From Xanthocytophaga flava (GTDB taxonomy: Bacteria > Bacteroidota > Bacteroidia > Cytophagales > 172606-1): a DNA stretch of 64,000 nt. This document shows positions 1 to 8,840 of the stretch, one piece after another. The stretch spans positions 310,001 through 374,000 of the forward strand of contig JASJOS010000003.1 of assembly GCA_030068525.1 (NCBI GenBank), given 5' to 3'. The translations under genes were made by a program, and so were the position numbers. The notes under the pieces were generated by a model. That model saw only the letters and a program-made list of their open reading frames with translations, ran no database searches and was not told the DNA's origin. Position 1 is the stretch's first letter; each line of letters begins with the position of its first letter.

Positions 1-170
1 AGATTGAACGCACAAAGCGAGAAGAAAAAGCACGGGCAGATGCACTGATTGAGTCGCAAAAGAAGATTATGCAGAAAGTGCTTGATAAACAAAAAATAAA
101 AGAAAGTGAAATGCAGCAGAAGATAAATACATTACAACAAGAAGTTGAGATGCACAAAAACAAACTTTGA
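1..170 (+). CDS. C-terminal end of a coiled-coil protein (5' end outside window)
   Basis: An open frame enters from the left edge (reading from base 3) and stops with TGA at 168-170. The visible 55 residues are almost entirely charged and helical (rich in Glu, Lys, Gln and Arg, with repeated QKK and EKA-like runs), which fits a C-terminal coiled coil. Such tails are found on many proteins, including PD-(D/E)XK recombination-promoting nucleases of Bacteroidota, but no catalytic part is visible and I assign no function. The stop codon lies inside the left arm of the inverted-repeat element at 169-338, so the original C terminus may have been altered by an insertion. Confidence 0.55.
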   Translation, partial: IERTKREEKARADALIESQKKIMQKVLDKQKIKESEMQQKINTLQQEVEMHKNKL

Positions 171-338
171 AGTTGTTTAGGATAATTTTAAAGAAGCTCA
201 ACGAGCAGATTTTAGAGCGAACCGAGTTCTTTACCTATAAACCAATCGCAACATAGCAAAAGCTATGGGCCGAAAAATAGGCGAAGGTGCAGCATAAAAT
301 ATGTCTTTGCAGCTTATAAAATTATTTTAAACAACTTC
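169..338. repeat. 170-bp MITE-like element with 22-bp inverted repeats
   Basis: The arms 169-190 and 317-338 are inverted copies matching at 20 of 22 positions (each begins GAAGTTGTTTA when read inward). Between them there is no long open frame but there are small hairpins, for example CATAGC-aaaa-GCTATG around 251-266. Short length, terminal inverted repeats and absence of coding capacity fit a non-autonomous transposable element or the footprint of one. A plain bidirectional terminator is less likely because the arms lie about 125 bp apart. No second copy was seen in this window. Confidence 0.45.
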
Positions 339-383
339 TTTCTTAACAAGAATGAACGTCAACATTTACAGATAAGTATTTGC

Positions 384-1328
384 TTATTTTTGAAGACTTT
401 CTATTTCCCGTTGTAGTTCAGCTACTAATGCCATTAGTCTTTCCAGTGGCAAAGAAGTCTTAGGCTCTGGCATTGATAAGCCAATGTATTGGCGAGCTTC
501 CCATAATTCCAATACGTCTTTTACAGGCACTTCAATGGTAGGAATAGTTGCAGAGTCTGATAAAAGTAGAATTGTTCCCTTGATTTTTACATGGTTATAA
601 ATACGTCTGTATAAAATACCTTGTTTGTGTAATACAATGATATAATGTTGTCCATCCCGAATATCATACCAGTTAGGAGTAAATTCTCCGATTACAGTAG
701 CTCCGGCTACAGGAAAATCACTTCCAACTTCAAATGCCCGATATTTTCCTGATGGTAAAGTAGGTAGTGAAAGCTGAGGAAGCTTTTCCAGATAGTCTTT
801 GTATGCATAACCTGTCAGATAGCCTGCGACATCTTTTTGAGCAATCCAGAAAACCTCTTCATTCAGGCTTTTCTGAAATAGAGAAGATTGAGGTTTTTGG
901 AACAAATCACTGGATGGAGGAGTATAAGGTGTATTAGTATTAACGGGTTCAGTCTTATGTGTAGGTGTAAATGTTGAAGAAGTAAGTATCGGATTCTCAG
1001 CTTGTGGCTGATAATATTTGTCGATAATGGATGCTACAGGTTTAGGAGGATTAGGATCATTTGGTTCCATTAACTGTGGTGCAGGCTGAGGTATAGGTAT
1101 CCCTTGCTTTTCCCGTAAGTTCCGAATATCATTTTTTATCAGATTATCTACTGTAGTACCAAAAATTTTAGCTATGTTAGTAAGATTCTCCAGATTTGGA
1201 TTTGCTCTACCTTCTTCATAAGCACCTAACAAGGATCGTTTTATTCCAATTTTACGGGCAAATTGTTCCTGTGTTAACCCGTTCATCCTACGAAGATATT
1301 TGATATTGTTGGCGATAACTTCAGACAT
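384..1328 (-). CDS. XRE-family transcriptional regulator with S24/LexA-like C-terminal domain
   Basis: The 314-residue protein begins with an XRE helix-turn-helix (about residues 7-62, with the recognisable LTQEQFARKIGIKRS and EEGRANP stretches). A proline-rich linker follows (about 77-140), then a LexA/S24-like beta domain (about 185-282). The domain layout is that of Bacteroidota XRE-S24 regulators, but the serine-lysine dyad usual for autoproteolysis is not visible: the GDSM-type motif reads GSDFP (202-206), and the Lys position in the second motif is Arg (GILYRR, 237-242). It probably binds DNA without self-cleavage. It ends in a short charged helix. It lies 92 bp downstream of the histidine kinase gene on the same strand and could be co-transcribed with it. 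The targets are unknown. Confidence 0.8.
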   Translation of the reverse strand: MSEVIANNIKYLRRMNGLTQEQFARKIGIKRSLLGAYEEGRANPNLENLTNIAKIFGTTVDNLIKNDIRNLREKQGIPIPQPAPQLMEPNDPNPPKPVASIIDKYYQPQAENPILTSSTFTPTHKTEPVNTNTPYTPPSSDLFQKPQSSLFQKSLNEEVFWIAQKDVAGYLTGYAYKDYLEKLPQLSLPTLPSGKYRAFEVGSDFPVAGATVIGEFTPNWYDIRDGQHYIIVLHKQGILYRRIYNHVKIKGTILLLSDSATIPTIEVPVKDVLELWEARQYIGLSMPEPKTSLPLERLMALVAELQREIESLQK

Positions 1329-1420
1329 AGAGCAATCTGTTTGATAAAACTTTTAGCAAAAGTACAAAAACTTACTATTTCTCAGGAGAATTATTAAAGA
1401 GTAAAGTTGAAGGAAAATAA

Positions 1421-3523
1421 CTATTGTCCCTCTGTGGACACTAGCACTTGGGCTGGTACTGTAAACCAAAATGTAGTACCTTTTCCTACTTCACTGACAA
1501 CTCCAATTTCACCACCATTTCTGTTTACAAATTCCTGGCATAATATCAGACCTAACCCTGTTCCATTCTCATTAGCTGTACCATTTGTAGTATGGTATGT
1601 ATCTATCCTGAATAGCTTCTGCAAATCATTCGGTGAAATACCAATTCCGTTATCAGTAATAGAGATTTCGATTAGGTTATCTTTGTAATTCGTTGAAATA
1701 ATGACATTTCCTCCTATGTGCGAAAATTTGATCGCATTATCAACCAAATTTCGAAGAGTAAACAATAACATGTTTTTATCTGCATAGATATGATTATCTG
1801 AGGATACATTTACTAAAAGATGTACTCCTTTGTTAGAGGCCATTACTCCTACTGTTGCTATTAATTCATGAATTATATCATCAAGTAAAAGTAGCTCCGG
1901 TTCATATCGGATACCACCACGTTGTGTTCGAGACCAGTGCAGAAGGTTTTCAACTAAATCCAATACACTTTTTACACTGGTATTCATATCCTGAACAAAC
2001 TTTTTTAGTTCGTTTTTATCAAAATGGTCAATATGTTTTATTAGTACCTGAAATAGACCAGCCAGCGAATTTAACGGTCCCCGTAAATCATGTGAAACAA
2101 TTGTAAAGAACTTGTCTTTAGTTGCAATCAGACTACGCAAAGTGGCTTCCGATTCGATAAGTTTCAGATTGGTCTCCTGCAATTCTACATTCTGGGTATA
2201 AATAATCTGGTTCCTATTTTCCAGTAAATGACTTGAGCGTTGTTTAATCCTAAAGCGACTTATCAATACTATTGCTAAAAATAGTAGTGCAACCAGCAAT
2301 ACACCCATCAGGTATGTCAGGTTTCTGTTTTCTCGCAATGTAATTGTGTTAATACGTTTCTCCTTTCTGAGGAGCTCAACTTCCTGTTGCTGATTTTCAA
2401 GCAAGTATTTGGCCTCTACCTCTGCAATTTCTACATTTGTCCGGGCATCGAATATAGAATCCCGGATCTGACTATAAATACGATGATTACTATATGCCTC
2501 TTTGTAATTCTTTAAGGCGTCCTGACTAGAAGCAATTCCAAGATAAGCATTCATTAGAGGATCTCTGGTTTGTGCCCTGCGACCTTTTACAATCGCTTTC
2601 TCATAATAGAATATAGCCTGTTGATATTTGCCTGTTTCATAATAACAAGCTGCGATGCTGTTGTAGCTCCGTGCTACCGCATGCAAAAGCTGGAGACGTT
2701 GTTCTCGTTTTAAGGCCCGAAAATAATAATTGATTGCAAAGTCATATTTTTTCTGATGGAAATATACCTCTCCTATAGAATGTAAAGCCTGGCTGATTCC
2801 TCGCTCCGATTTCTGCTTCTGATAGATGGATAGAGAATTTGTCAGATATTCCAGGGCATGGCTATATTCAGAACGTTTATCGTATAACTGTCCTAAATGA
2901 TTGTACACAATTGCAAGGCCAGTAGCATCTTCCAATGTAGTCCATAACTTTAAGGCTTTCTGGTAATACTCCAGTGCTTTATCTAGTTTTCCTGACGCCT
3001 CATATACACTACCTATCAGAGTTAAAGATTGGGCAGTTCCTTTTTTATCCCGAATTTTTTCACGAATACGTAAAGATTTAAAAAACAGACTAAGAGATTG
3101 ATCATAATCCCCAAACCCAAAATAAGCCTGCCCAAGATATTCATAAGCATCTCCAGCTTCCGGGTCTTGTCTGCGTACTAAGGCTTTATCTAACGCTTGA
3201 GAGAAATATTGAAGTGATTTCTTGTAGTTATTAAGGTGATAGTACCCTAGCCCTGCGAGGTTAAGTGCCTTTGTATGACCTGAAAGATAATTTGTTTTGA
3301 GAGCAAGCTGTACGGATTGTAAACTTAACCGCAGAGATTGTTCAGGCGAGTTTTCCAGTAGCCTTTGAGCTTGTGCATTTAATGTATCTACATTGGGGGT
3401 TTGGGCAACCAGCCCACTAATATTTACTATGCAAATGGCAATAACCAACAATGTTCCAGCTATTTGCCGGAAATGCGAATAATTGTTTTTAAGAGAAAAA
3501 GAAGAAAAAAGACACACTGCCAT
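1421..3523 (-). CDS. TPR-containing membrane sensor histidine kinase
   Basis: This 700-residue protein has an N-terminal hydrophobic signal segment (about 15-40) and a series of tetratricopeptide repeats (roughly 45-350, visible as repeated ALEYYQKAL-like helices). A coiled linker follows, then one transmembrane helix near 405-425, a HisKA dimerisation domain with phospho-acceptor His478 in SHDLRGPLN, and a HATPase domain with the N box (NLVDNAIKFS), DNGIGIS and GTGLGL motifs near the C terminus. This is the common Bacteroidota architecture in which extracytoplasmic TPRs sense a signal. It has no receiver domain, and no response regulator is adjacent, so it is an orphan kinase or works with a regulator encoded elsewhere. 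The downstream neighbour is the XRE/S24-like regulator. Confidence 0.9.
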   Translation of the reverse strand: MAVCLFSSFSLKNNYSHFRQIAGTLLVIAICIVNISGLVAQTPNVDTLNAQAQRLLENSPEQSLRLSLQSVQLALKTNYLSGHTKALNLAGLGYYHLNNYKKSLQYFSQALDKALVRRQDPEAGDAYEYLGQAYFGFGDYDQSLSLFFKSLRIREKIRDKKGTAQSLTLIGSVYEASGKLDKALEYYQKALKLWTTLEDATGLAIVYNHLGQLYDKRSEYSHALEYLTNSLSIYQKQKSERGISQALHSIGEVYFHQKKYDFAINYYFRALKREQRLQLLHAVARSYNSIAACYYETGKYQQAIFYYEKAIVKGRRAQTRDPLMNAYLGIASSQDALKNYKEAYSNHRIYSQIRDSIFDARTNVEIAEVEAKYLLENQQQEVELLRKEKRINTITLRENRNLTYLMGVLLVALLFLAIVLISRFRIKQRSSHLLENRNQIIYTQNVELQETNLKLIESEATLRSLIATKDKFFTIVSHDLRGPLNSLAGLFQVLIKHIDHFDKNELKKFVQDMNTSVKSVLDLVENLLHWSRTQRGGIRYEPELLLLDDIIHELIATVGVMASNKGVHLLVNVSSDNHIYADKNMLLFTLRNLVDNAIKFSHIGGNVIISTNYKDNLIEISITDNGIGISPNDLQKLFRIDTYHTTNGTANENGTGLGLILCQEFVNRNGGEIGVVSEVGKGTTFWFTVPAQVLVSTEGQ

Positions 3524-3787
3524 TTATCTGCAAAAAAATTTGCAAAGAATAAGTCACAGCCCCAAAAACTGCCATTGACTAACACTTATGATTGTAAAAA
3601 AGAAAGAATCAAATCCAAATTACTAAAAATGTGTTAATATAAATAGTAATCTGACCCCAATGTTTCTACAAAACTCCTGCAATCTTACTTATATAGTTGA
3701 TAAATAGCCATATGAATTACAACCTGATAGATAGTGTATCAAAGAAAATAGTTAATTTTAGCATTCTTTTGAATCATTCCTTTATCT

Positions 3788-4237
3788 ATGAAGAATCAGA
3801 CAAACTCTCAGGCTGCTACGGTTTACGATCAGGCGAAAGAGCACTTTTTAGGAAAATTTCCCAGTGAATTGCCTATAGAGCAAGCATATTTACATATTGG
3901 GATATACATTGGCTGGATGATTGAGAATCATCTCTATAGTGAGTTCTTTCTAGATGAATCTGAAATTCAAATGTTTCGTTTTCAGAATCGTCAGATAAGC
4001 TGTACTGTACTAAGTGAGATCTGGGATGGACATCTTGGCCCTGATATGTTTAATAAGGAAGGAAATGACTTTTCTGAAGACTATTATCTGGTGGGAGATT
4101 ATGTAGATGATTACATTGCAACTTTATGTAAGTCATACCCTACTATGTATCATGTAGAAGATAGTTGGGAGAACTATGATCTTATGAAGAAAAAAATAGA
4201 TGAACGTTTTCAGGAATGGAAAAAAGATAACGCTTAA
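3788..4237 (+). CDS. Small hypothetical protein, DUF7832-like
   Basis: The 149-residue protein is acidic and rich in aromatic residues, with no signal peptide or membrane segment. The N-terminal part (YDQAKEHFLGKFPSELPIE followed by AYLHIGIYIGWMIE) resembles the DUF7832 pattern seen in small Bacteroidota and Proteobacteria proteins, several of which sit in toxin-immunity settings. No toxin gene is adjacent here. The gene starts with ATG, is monocistronic by context, and ends just before a bidirectional terminator shared with the convergent glycosyltransferase gene. The family match is from memory of the motif and is tentative. No activity is assigned. Confidence 0.65.
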   Translation: MKNQTNSQAATVYDQAKEHFLGKFPSELPIEQAYLHIGIYIGWMIENHLYSEFFLDESEIQMFRFQNRQISCTVLSEIWDGHLGPDMFNKEGNDFSEDYYLVGDYVDDYIATLCKSYPTMYHVEDSWENYDLMKKKIDERFQEWKKDNA

Positions 4238-4272
4238 AACTGATGATATACTTATACTCTCTTTAATGAAAA

Positions 4273-4305
4273 AAAGGGCTAGTACTATCAAAATACTAGC
4301 CCTTT
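4273..4305. terminator. Bidirectional Rho-independent terminator
   Basis: A perfect 12-bp stem (4273-4284 pairs with 4294-4305) has a 9-nt loop, with A-rich sequence on the left and T-rich sequence on the right. It lies between the ends of two convergent genes, so it can serve both. Confidence 0.85.
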
Positions 4306-4312
4306 CTTCTAA

Positions 4313-5560
4313 TTATTTTTTCTTTGCGAGAATAGTATCGTATAACTTTTTATAATGACGAGCTTGTGATAATAGCTCAAACATTTGTTCTGCTTTCTGA
4401 TAAGAATTAATACGTAGTGCATGGCTCTCATCAGCCTGTAATACCCACCGGATACCCTCTGCCAGAGACTCCGGTTCAAACGGTGTAGCCAAGTAACCAT
4501 TGTGTTTGTGATCAATGATATCTGGAATTCCACCAACATTAAATGCAACTCCAGGTGTTCCACAAGCTAATGACTCTACTAAGGTATTAGGAAGATTATC
4601 TTCCAGAGATGGTGCTATAAATACATCTGCTGCAGAGTATGCCAGAGATAGTGAAATGTTATCATTTAAGCGTCCCAGAGAATTAATTTTAAACTCCACA
4701 TCCTGCATTTGAGTAGAGGCTGCTCCAAATACCATCAACTCTATTTTATCTTTTAATCCATTGCTATGCAATTTGTCCAATGCAGGCAATAGTAAATGCA
4801 TTCCTTTTCGGACATCCTGTACATTGGCGGCTCCAAATAAAACCAGATGTTTATCCTGTGGAAGATTCATCAATTGGCGAGCCATTTTTTTATCAACAGG
4901 CTTAAATTCACTTGTATCCAATCCGTTAGGTATCACTTCAATTGGCAAATCACCAAATAGAGAGCTTTCCCTTGCACAATTCGCCATCCAGTTACTGGGA
5001 GCAGCTATTGTAAGATTCAGATTTTTCCATGCTTTACTTTTACGCTTCCAGATAGTTCGGGAAAGATCATTCTCTTTCTGGCTACCTAAGGCAGGGCAAT
5101 TTCCACACTGGTTTTTGTATGCTGTACACTCATTGCTATAATGACAACCTCCTGTAAAAGGCCACATATCATGAAGTGTCCAGACTATTGGCTTATTCAG
5201 TTTGGCAAGTGCTTCAATGTTAATAAATCCGTGATTAATCCAATGAAGATGAATAATATCCGGATCACGTTCTTTAATGACTGTTACAGGGGATTCAAGT
5301 GCAAAAGACGGAGAAAAATGTCCATCCGTTTTATCCTGATATAAACGTAGCGGAAGATGCGCAATATGTTCGCTAAGTTTAAGTTTTGCAGAAAGTTTAC
5401 CAATCAGAGATTGTGGGGATGAAACCCACTCGTCATCTGAGGTTTTGACCTGTACAAAAGCAAATGATTCAACTTTGTTAGCTCGTAGCCCCTGATGCAG
5501 GCGCATCATTGCCCGACCTGCACCTCCGTCATCCCGTTGATTAAAGTGTAAGATTTTCAT
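4313..5560 (-). CDS. Glycosyltransferase family 4 protein
   Basis: This 415-residue GT-B fold enzyme starts with MKILHFNQRDDGGAGRAMMR, typical of GT4 proteins whose N-terminal loop contains a Gly-rich segment. It has the C-terminal donor-binding region with EDNLPNTLVESLACGTPGVA (about 325-345) and VGGIPDII. GT4 enzymes transfer a sugar from an activated donor, with retention, onto a lipid- or glycan-linked acceptor, here presumably for a surface polysaccharide or glycoprotein glycan. A CxxC-type cluster near the middle (HYSNECTAYKNQCGNCPALG) is shared by a Bacteroidota subgroup of this family. It lies 10 bp downstream of a second glycosyltransferase gene on the same strand, so the two likely form an operon. 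Donor and acceptor are unknown. Confidence 0.87.
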   Translation of the reverse strand: MKILHFNQRDDGGAGRAMMRLHQGLRANKVESFAFVQVKTSDDEWVSSPQSLIGKLSAKLKLSEHIAHLPLRLYQDKTDGHFSPSFALESPVTVIKERDPDIIHLHWINHGFINIEALAKLNKPIVWTLHDMWPFTGGCHYSNECTAYKNQCGNCPALGSQKENDLSRTIWKRKSKAWKNLNLTIAAPSNWMANCARESSLFGDLPIEVIPNGLDTSEFKPVDKKMARQLMNLPQDKHLVLFGAANVQDVRKGMHLLLPALDKLHSNGLKDKIELMVFGAASTQMQDVEFKINSLGRLNDNISLSLAYSAADVFIAPSLEDNLPNTLVESLACGTPGVAFNVGGIPDIIDHKHNGYLATPFEPESLAEGIRWVLQADESHALRINSYQKAEQMFELLSQARHYKKLYDTILAKKK

Positions 5561-5570
5561 AGCGGCTTGG

Positions 5571-6491
5571 TTACAAAAGCACTTTCTGTAGCTTGCGTTT
5601 TACTCTTTTAAGTATACTTGGGTGATAATCAAATAAGGTATTTTCAGTAAAAGCATCCGCTTCTTTGTTTCTAATCAGGTAGGGAGGATGTTTTAATGGG
5701 AATGTCATTGGATAAGTCTTTGCGGCATTATATGGACTATGTGTATCCATAGTATTGCTAGCACCTTCACCAAAGCCAATATTAGAGATCAGATTTACGT
5801 CTGATAATATACTAAGCCCATTTTGCATCCAGCACGCAAACGTAAATTGATAATCCCAGGCAGGTAATTGTCCTTCATATGTTTTTTGAAGAGTATCAGT
5901 CCAGTTCTTTAATCCTTTCTCATTTTCGAAAACGCTTGCCAGCAAATTGTTCTCCCGAGCCTCTGGCCAAAGTTTCATTTGAAAATCAAAATGTTGCCAC
6001 GCACGACGCCAGGTTGCCCATCCCCATCCGTGGTTATATCGTGAGAAATAGTAACTGTAAGGAGTTCTGCTTTGACCAAACTGTACGTTCTGTCCAGAGA
6101 TACACATAATGCGTGGATCGTATCTGTAACGCTCCAATAATTCTTCACAAAATCTGAAAAAACTAGGATCCGGAAGACAATCATCTTCAAGAATAATAGC
6201 TTCTTCTACTATGCTGAATGCCCAGTCAAAACCAGTAGCTGGTCTTTTACCAGCACCCAGATTGACTTCTGAATAATTGGTCAGGACCTGACAGTCCCAA
6301 TCTACGCGATTAATGATTGCACGTGTAGCAGCACATTTTTCAAGATCTTCCGGCCTATCTGGTCGGGGCGCATCTGCCACAACCAATAACTGCTTAGGTT
6401 TTGCGTCTCGTATCGCATTAAAAACCTTTTCTGTAGTATCAGGTCGATTAAAGATAATGAAGATGATTGGGGTTTTGAGTTGATATTCCAT
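5571..6491 (-). CDS. GT-A type glycosyltransferase (nucleotide-diphospho-sugar transferase)
   Basis: The protein is about 306 residues from the preferred ATG at 6491; an upstream in-frame ATG at 6524 would add 11 hydrophobic residues that family members lack. The N terminus (TPIIFIIFNRPDTTEKVF) is the usual start of a GT-A Rossmann-like domain, and ILEDDCLPDPSFF is the DxD-like metal/donor-binding motif. A conserved WGWATWRRAW motif follows. The C terminus is basic (KRVKRKLQKVLL). The role is likely addition of one sugar in surface glycan assembly. It is the first gene of a two-gene unit with the GT4 gene and is preceded by nearly 1 kb of non-coding DNA. Confidence 0.82.
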   Translation of the reverse strand: MEYQLKTPIIFIIFNRPDTTEKVFNAIRDAKPKQLLVVADAPRPDRPEDLEKCAATRAIINRVDWDCQVLTNYSEVNLGAGKRPATGFDWAFSIVEEAIILEDDCLPDPSFFRFCEELLERYRYDPRIMCISGQNVQFGQSRTPYSYYFSRYNHGWGWATWRRAWQHFDFQMKLWPEARENNLLASVFENEKGLKNWTDTLQKTYEGQLPAWDYQFTFACWMQNGLSILSDVNLISNIGFGEGASNTMDTHSPYNAAKTYPMTFPLKHPPYLIRNKEADAFTENTLFDYHPSILKRVKRKLQKVLL

Positions 6492-7472
6492 TTCTATATA
6501 AAAAAGGTTTGTTAAACAAACCATGAGGCTACACAGCTCAGATTATTACATAAATAAATTGATAGATATAATCACTTAAAACCACACATTCCTCTTTTAC
6601 ATAGCATTTTTCTGAACTATATACGTAAAGCAAAGAAGCGAGGTTGTATAAGTAGTAAGTATTTTACTAATCTGTAGTAAAAATAATGCCTTGTTTACAT
6701 TTGGTTTTATATTATTATCCTTCAAACGGAAATTACTCTTTTAAAAAGTGTATAGGTAAATATATTAACCATATAAAGCTTTTATAAAAACTCAAAGATA
6801 TTTTAACAGAAGGCTCATACAAACTTAAATATAATTTTTGGATTTAAAAGAGCACAATAGTTCTAATTAGTATGAAATAAAAAGGATTTCTATAAGTATC
6901 CTATTGATTCTTAATTTTATATTAAATTCCTAATGATAAGAGATATTCCTGGTAAGTTAATAGTATTGGTAATTTTCTGAGAGTGTTACTATATATGGTA
7001 AACAAGCTAGAATATAATTTTTCCATCTTACTATACATATATATAGTAGGCATATTCCTTTGAGTACTGCAATAACATACTTAATGCTTTAATGAGGAGA
7101 ATTGGTAAACGAGAATGTTCAAAGAAACGAAAGCTGGGGAATAGAAATTACCTAATATCGATAGAAGTGCTTGTTGAAACGGTTTAATTGTAAAAAATCT
7201 CCTAGTCTTAGGATTTTGATGCCAATTGGCATCAAGTAATCCGAAAATACAAGAAAAATTTAATCCAGTAATAACGCCAGACAGTACTTTAGATTCATTC
7301 TCTTAGAGTTTACTAAGAAAATGTTGTATACTAATGACATTTAACTTACTCTATGGTAAGTTACAAGCATAGTTTATAAATGAGCAATATAATTTTTTAG
7401 TTACTTGGTTATAAAAAATTATATTATTATCAAATTGTTAAAAATGTATTCTTATAGAATAAGAGTTCATGG
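6492..7472. other. AT-rich non-coding region of about 1 kb
   Basis: No open frame of gene quality is found on either strand. The sequence is strongly AT-rich with frequent stops in all frames. The only ordered structure I see is the palindrome at 7211-7242. It may hold the promoter of the glycosyltransferase pair near its left end and the end of the ABC ATPase transcript near its right end. It could be the residue of a decayed gene, but I cannot read one. Confidence 0.6.
7211..7242. repeat. 20-bp perfect palindrome within a longer inverted repeat
   Basis: Bases 7216-7235 (TTGATGCCAATTGGCATCAA) form a perfect 20-bp palindrome. The inverted symmetry continues as GGATT (7211-7215) against AATCC (7238-7242) after a 2-nt bulge. 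With no loop, it looks more like a dimeric-protein binding site than a terminator hairpin. It lies in gene-free DNA about 230 bp beyond the 3' end of the ABC ATPase gene. Confidence 0.6.
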
Positions 7473-8450
7473 TTATTTTTTCTCTTTACTACTCAAATAA
7501 CTATTTATGTAGAATTTTTGCCACACTTTTTCTGTATCTACAAGAAACCAAATGTTATCTGATTTCATTTTCAAAAATGAACTCTTCTTATGGTTTATAG
7601 CAGCGATCTTTTGCAATGCATCCCAAAGAGATGCATCTGCTGCAATCTCTTCTGTTTGATCTAACAATGTTGAGGATGCTGACTCAAATGGGAAAAATTC
7701 CTTTAGCTTAGTAGTTTTCATTTCTAAGATCAGCCGATGATCTAACAAAAATTTGGTCACAAAATCATGGGAAGGCGTTAAGAGGAGTTCTTGAGAAGAT
7801 CCCATTTGCTGGATCTGTCCATTGTCCATTATTCCTATTTTATCACCAAGTTCAAATGCCTCTTGTATGTCATGAGTCACCAATACAATGGTCTTATTTT
7901 TGAGAGCAGCCAACATTTTAAATTCCTTACAAATGGCATTTCTTGTTAGTTGATCTAAAGCACCAAAGGGTTCATCCATTAGTAAAATAGGAGGATCGGC
8001 TGCGAGGGCTCTTGCTAAACCCACCCGTTGCTGCTGACCACCACTAAGTTGAGAAGGATACTGTGTCAGAACAGATTCTGGAAGACGAAACATTTGTAAT
8101 AATTCATATATTCGCAATTGAATGTCTTCTTTTTTCCATTCCAGTAATTTAGGGACAATTGCAATATTTTCTGCAATTGTATAATGAGGAAGTAATCCCA
8201 CCTGCTGGATTACATAACCAATATTTTTTCTTAAGGTCTCAGGAGGTTGAGAATATATAGACTGATGAGAAATAAATATATCACCTTTGTCAGCCTCAAT
8301 AAGGCGATTAATCATTCGCAGAGTTGTTGTCTTTCCAGAACCACTTGTTCCAAGTAAGACCAATGTATCTCCTTTGGAAACTTCAAAGGAAACATCATTA
8401 ACAGCAACTTTATTGCCAAAGTATTTGGTAACCTTTTCTACTTTAATCAT
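7473..8450 (-). CDS. ABC transporter ATP-binding protein, osmoprotectant (OpuCA/ProV) type
   Basis: This 325-residue ATPase has Walker A GTSGSGKT (34-41), Q-loop IQQVGLLPH, signature LSGGQQQR (135-142), Walker B ILLMDEP (155-161) and a switch His in VTHDIQEA. The sequence style (QQVGLLPHYTIAENIA, EPFGALDQLTR, DHRLILEMK) is that of glycine-betaine/choline importer ATPases. The C-terminal 75 residues sit where OpuCA carries regulatory CBS domains but are too short and divergent for a clear CBS pair. No permease or substrate-binding gene is in the window, so either the partners lie elsewhere or the protein is an orphan. It is 94 bp downstream of the DUF427 gene on the same strand. Confidence 0.83.
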   Translation of the reverse strand: MIKVEKVTKYFGNKVAVNDVSFEVSKGDTLVLLGTSGSGKTTTLRMINRLIEADKGDIFISHQSIYSQPPETLRKNIGYVIQQVGLLPHYTIAENIAIVPKLLEWKKEDIQLRIYELLQMFRLPESVLTQYPSQLSGGQQQRVGLARALAADPPILLMDEPFGALDQLTRNAICKEFKMLAALKNKTIVLVTHDIQEAFELGDKIGIMDNGQIQQMGSSQELLLTPSHDFVTKFLLDHRLILEMKTTKLKEFFPFESASSTLLDQTEEIAADASLWDALQKIAAINHKKSSFLKMKSDNIWFLVDTEKVWQKFYINSYLSSKEKK

Positions 8451-8544
8451 AGAAATACAAGATAATAAACTGTAAATAGGTTAATCTACCCTTTACACAC
8501 AAGTACTTCTACATACTAATAGCAAGGAGATAAGTAAGGGTAAA

Positions 8545-8826
8545 CTATTCTGTTATTTTTACGCCTTTCCAAAAAGCTATATAATTTTTTATCTGTTGAG
8601 CGGCTTCCTTAGGTTCCATATAATACCAGGCAGCATCTTTATTTTGACTATTTTCAACATCTAGCGTGTAGTAAGAGGCAATTCCTTTCCATGGACAGGT
8701 AGTATGAGTTGAACTAGGTATAAAAAATTCTGTTCGAACTGATTGTGGTGGGAAATAATGATTTCCTTCTACGACAATAGTCTGATCACTTTCTGCAATA
8801 ATTTGTCCGTTCCAGATTGCTTTCAT
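8545..8826 (-). CDS. DUF427 domain-containing protein
   Basis: The 93-residue protein matches the whole length of the small DUF427 beta-sandwich family. It shows the usual start (KAIWNGQIIAESDQTIVVEGNHYFP), the central TTCPWKGIASYYTLDV motif containing the conserved Cys-Pro-Trp-Lys-Gly, and the C-terminal aromatic stretch WYYMEP. Members are widespread cytoplasmic proteins of unknown biochemical role. It begins 14 bp after feoB, so it is probably transcribed with feoAB; whether it has any role in iron handling cannot be told from the sequence. Confidence 0.85.
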   Translation of the reverse strand: MKAIWNGQIIAESDQTIVVEGNHYFPPQSVRTEFFIPSSTHTTCPWKGIASYYTLDVENSQNKDAAWYYMEPKEAAQQIKNYIAFWKGVKITE

Positions 8827-8840
8827 ATAACCTTAAAATT

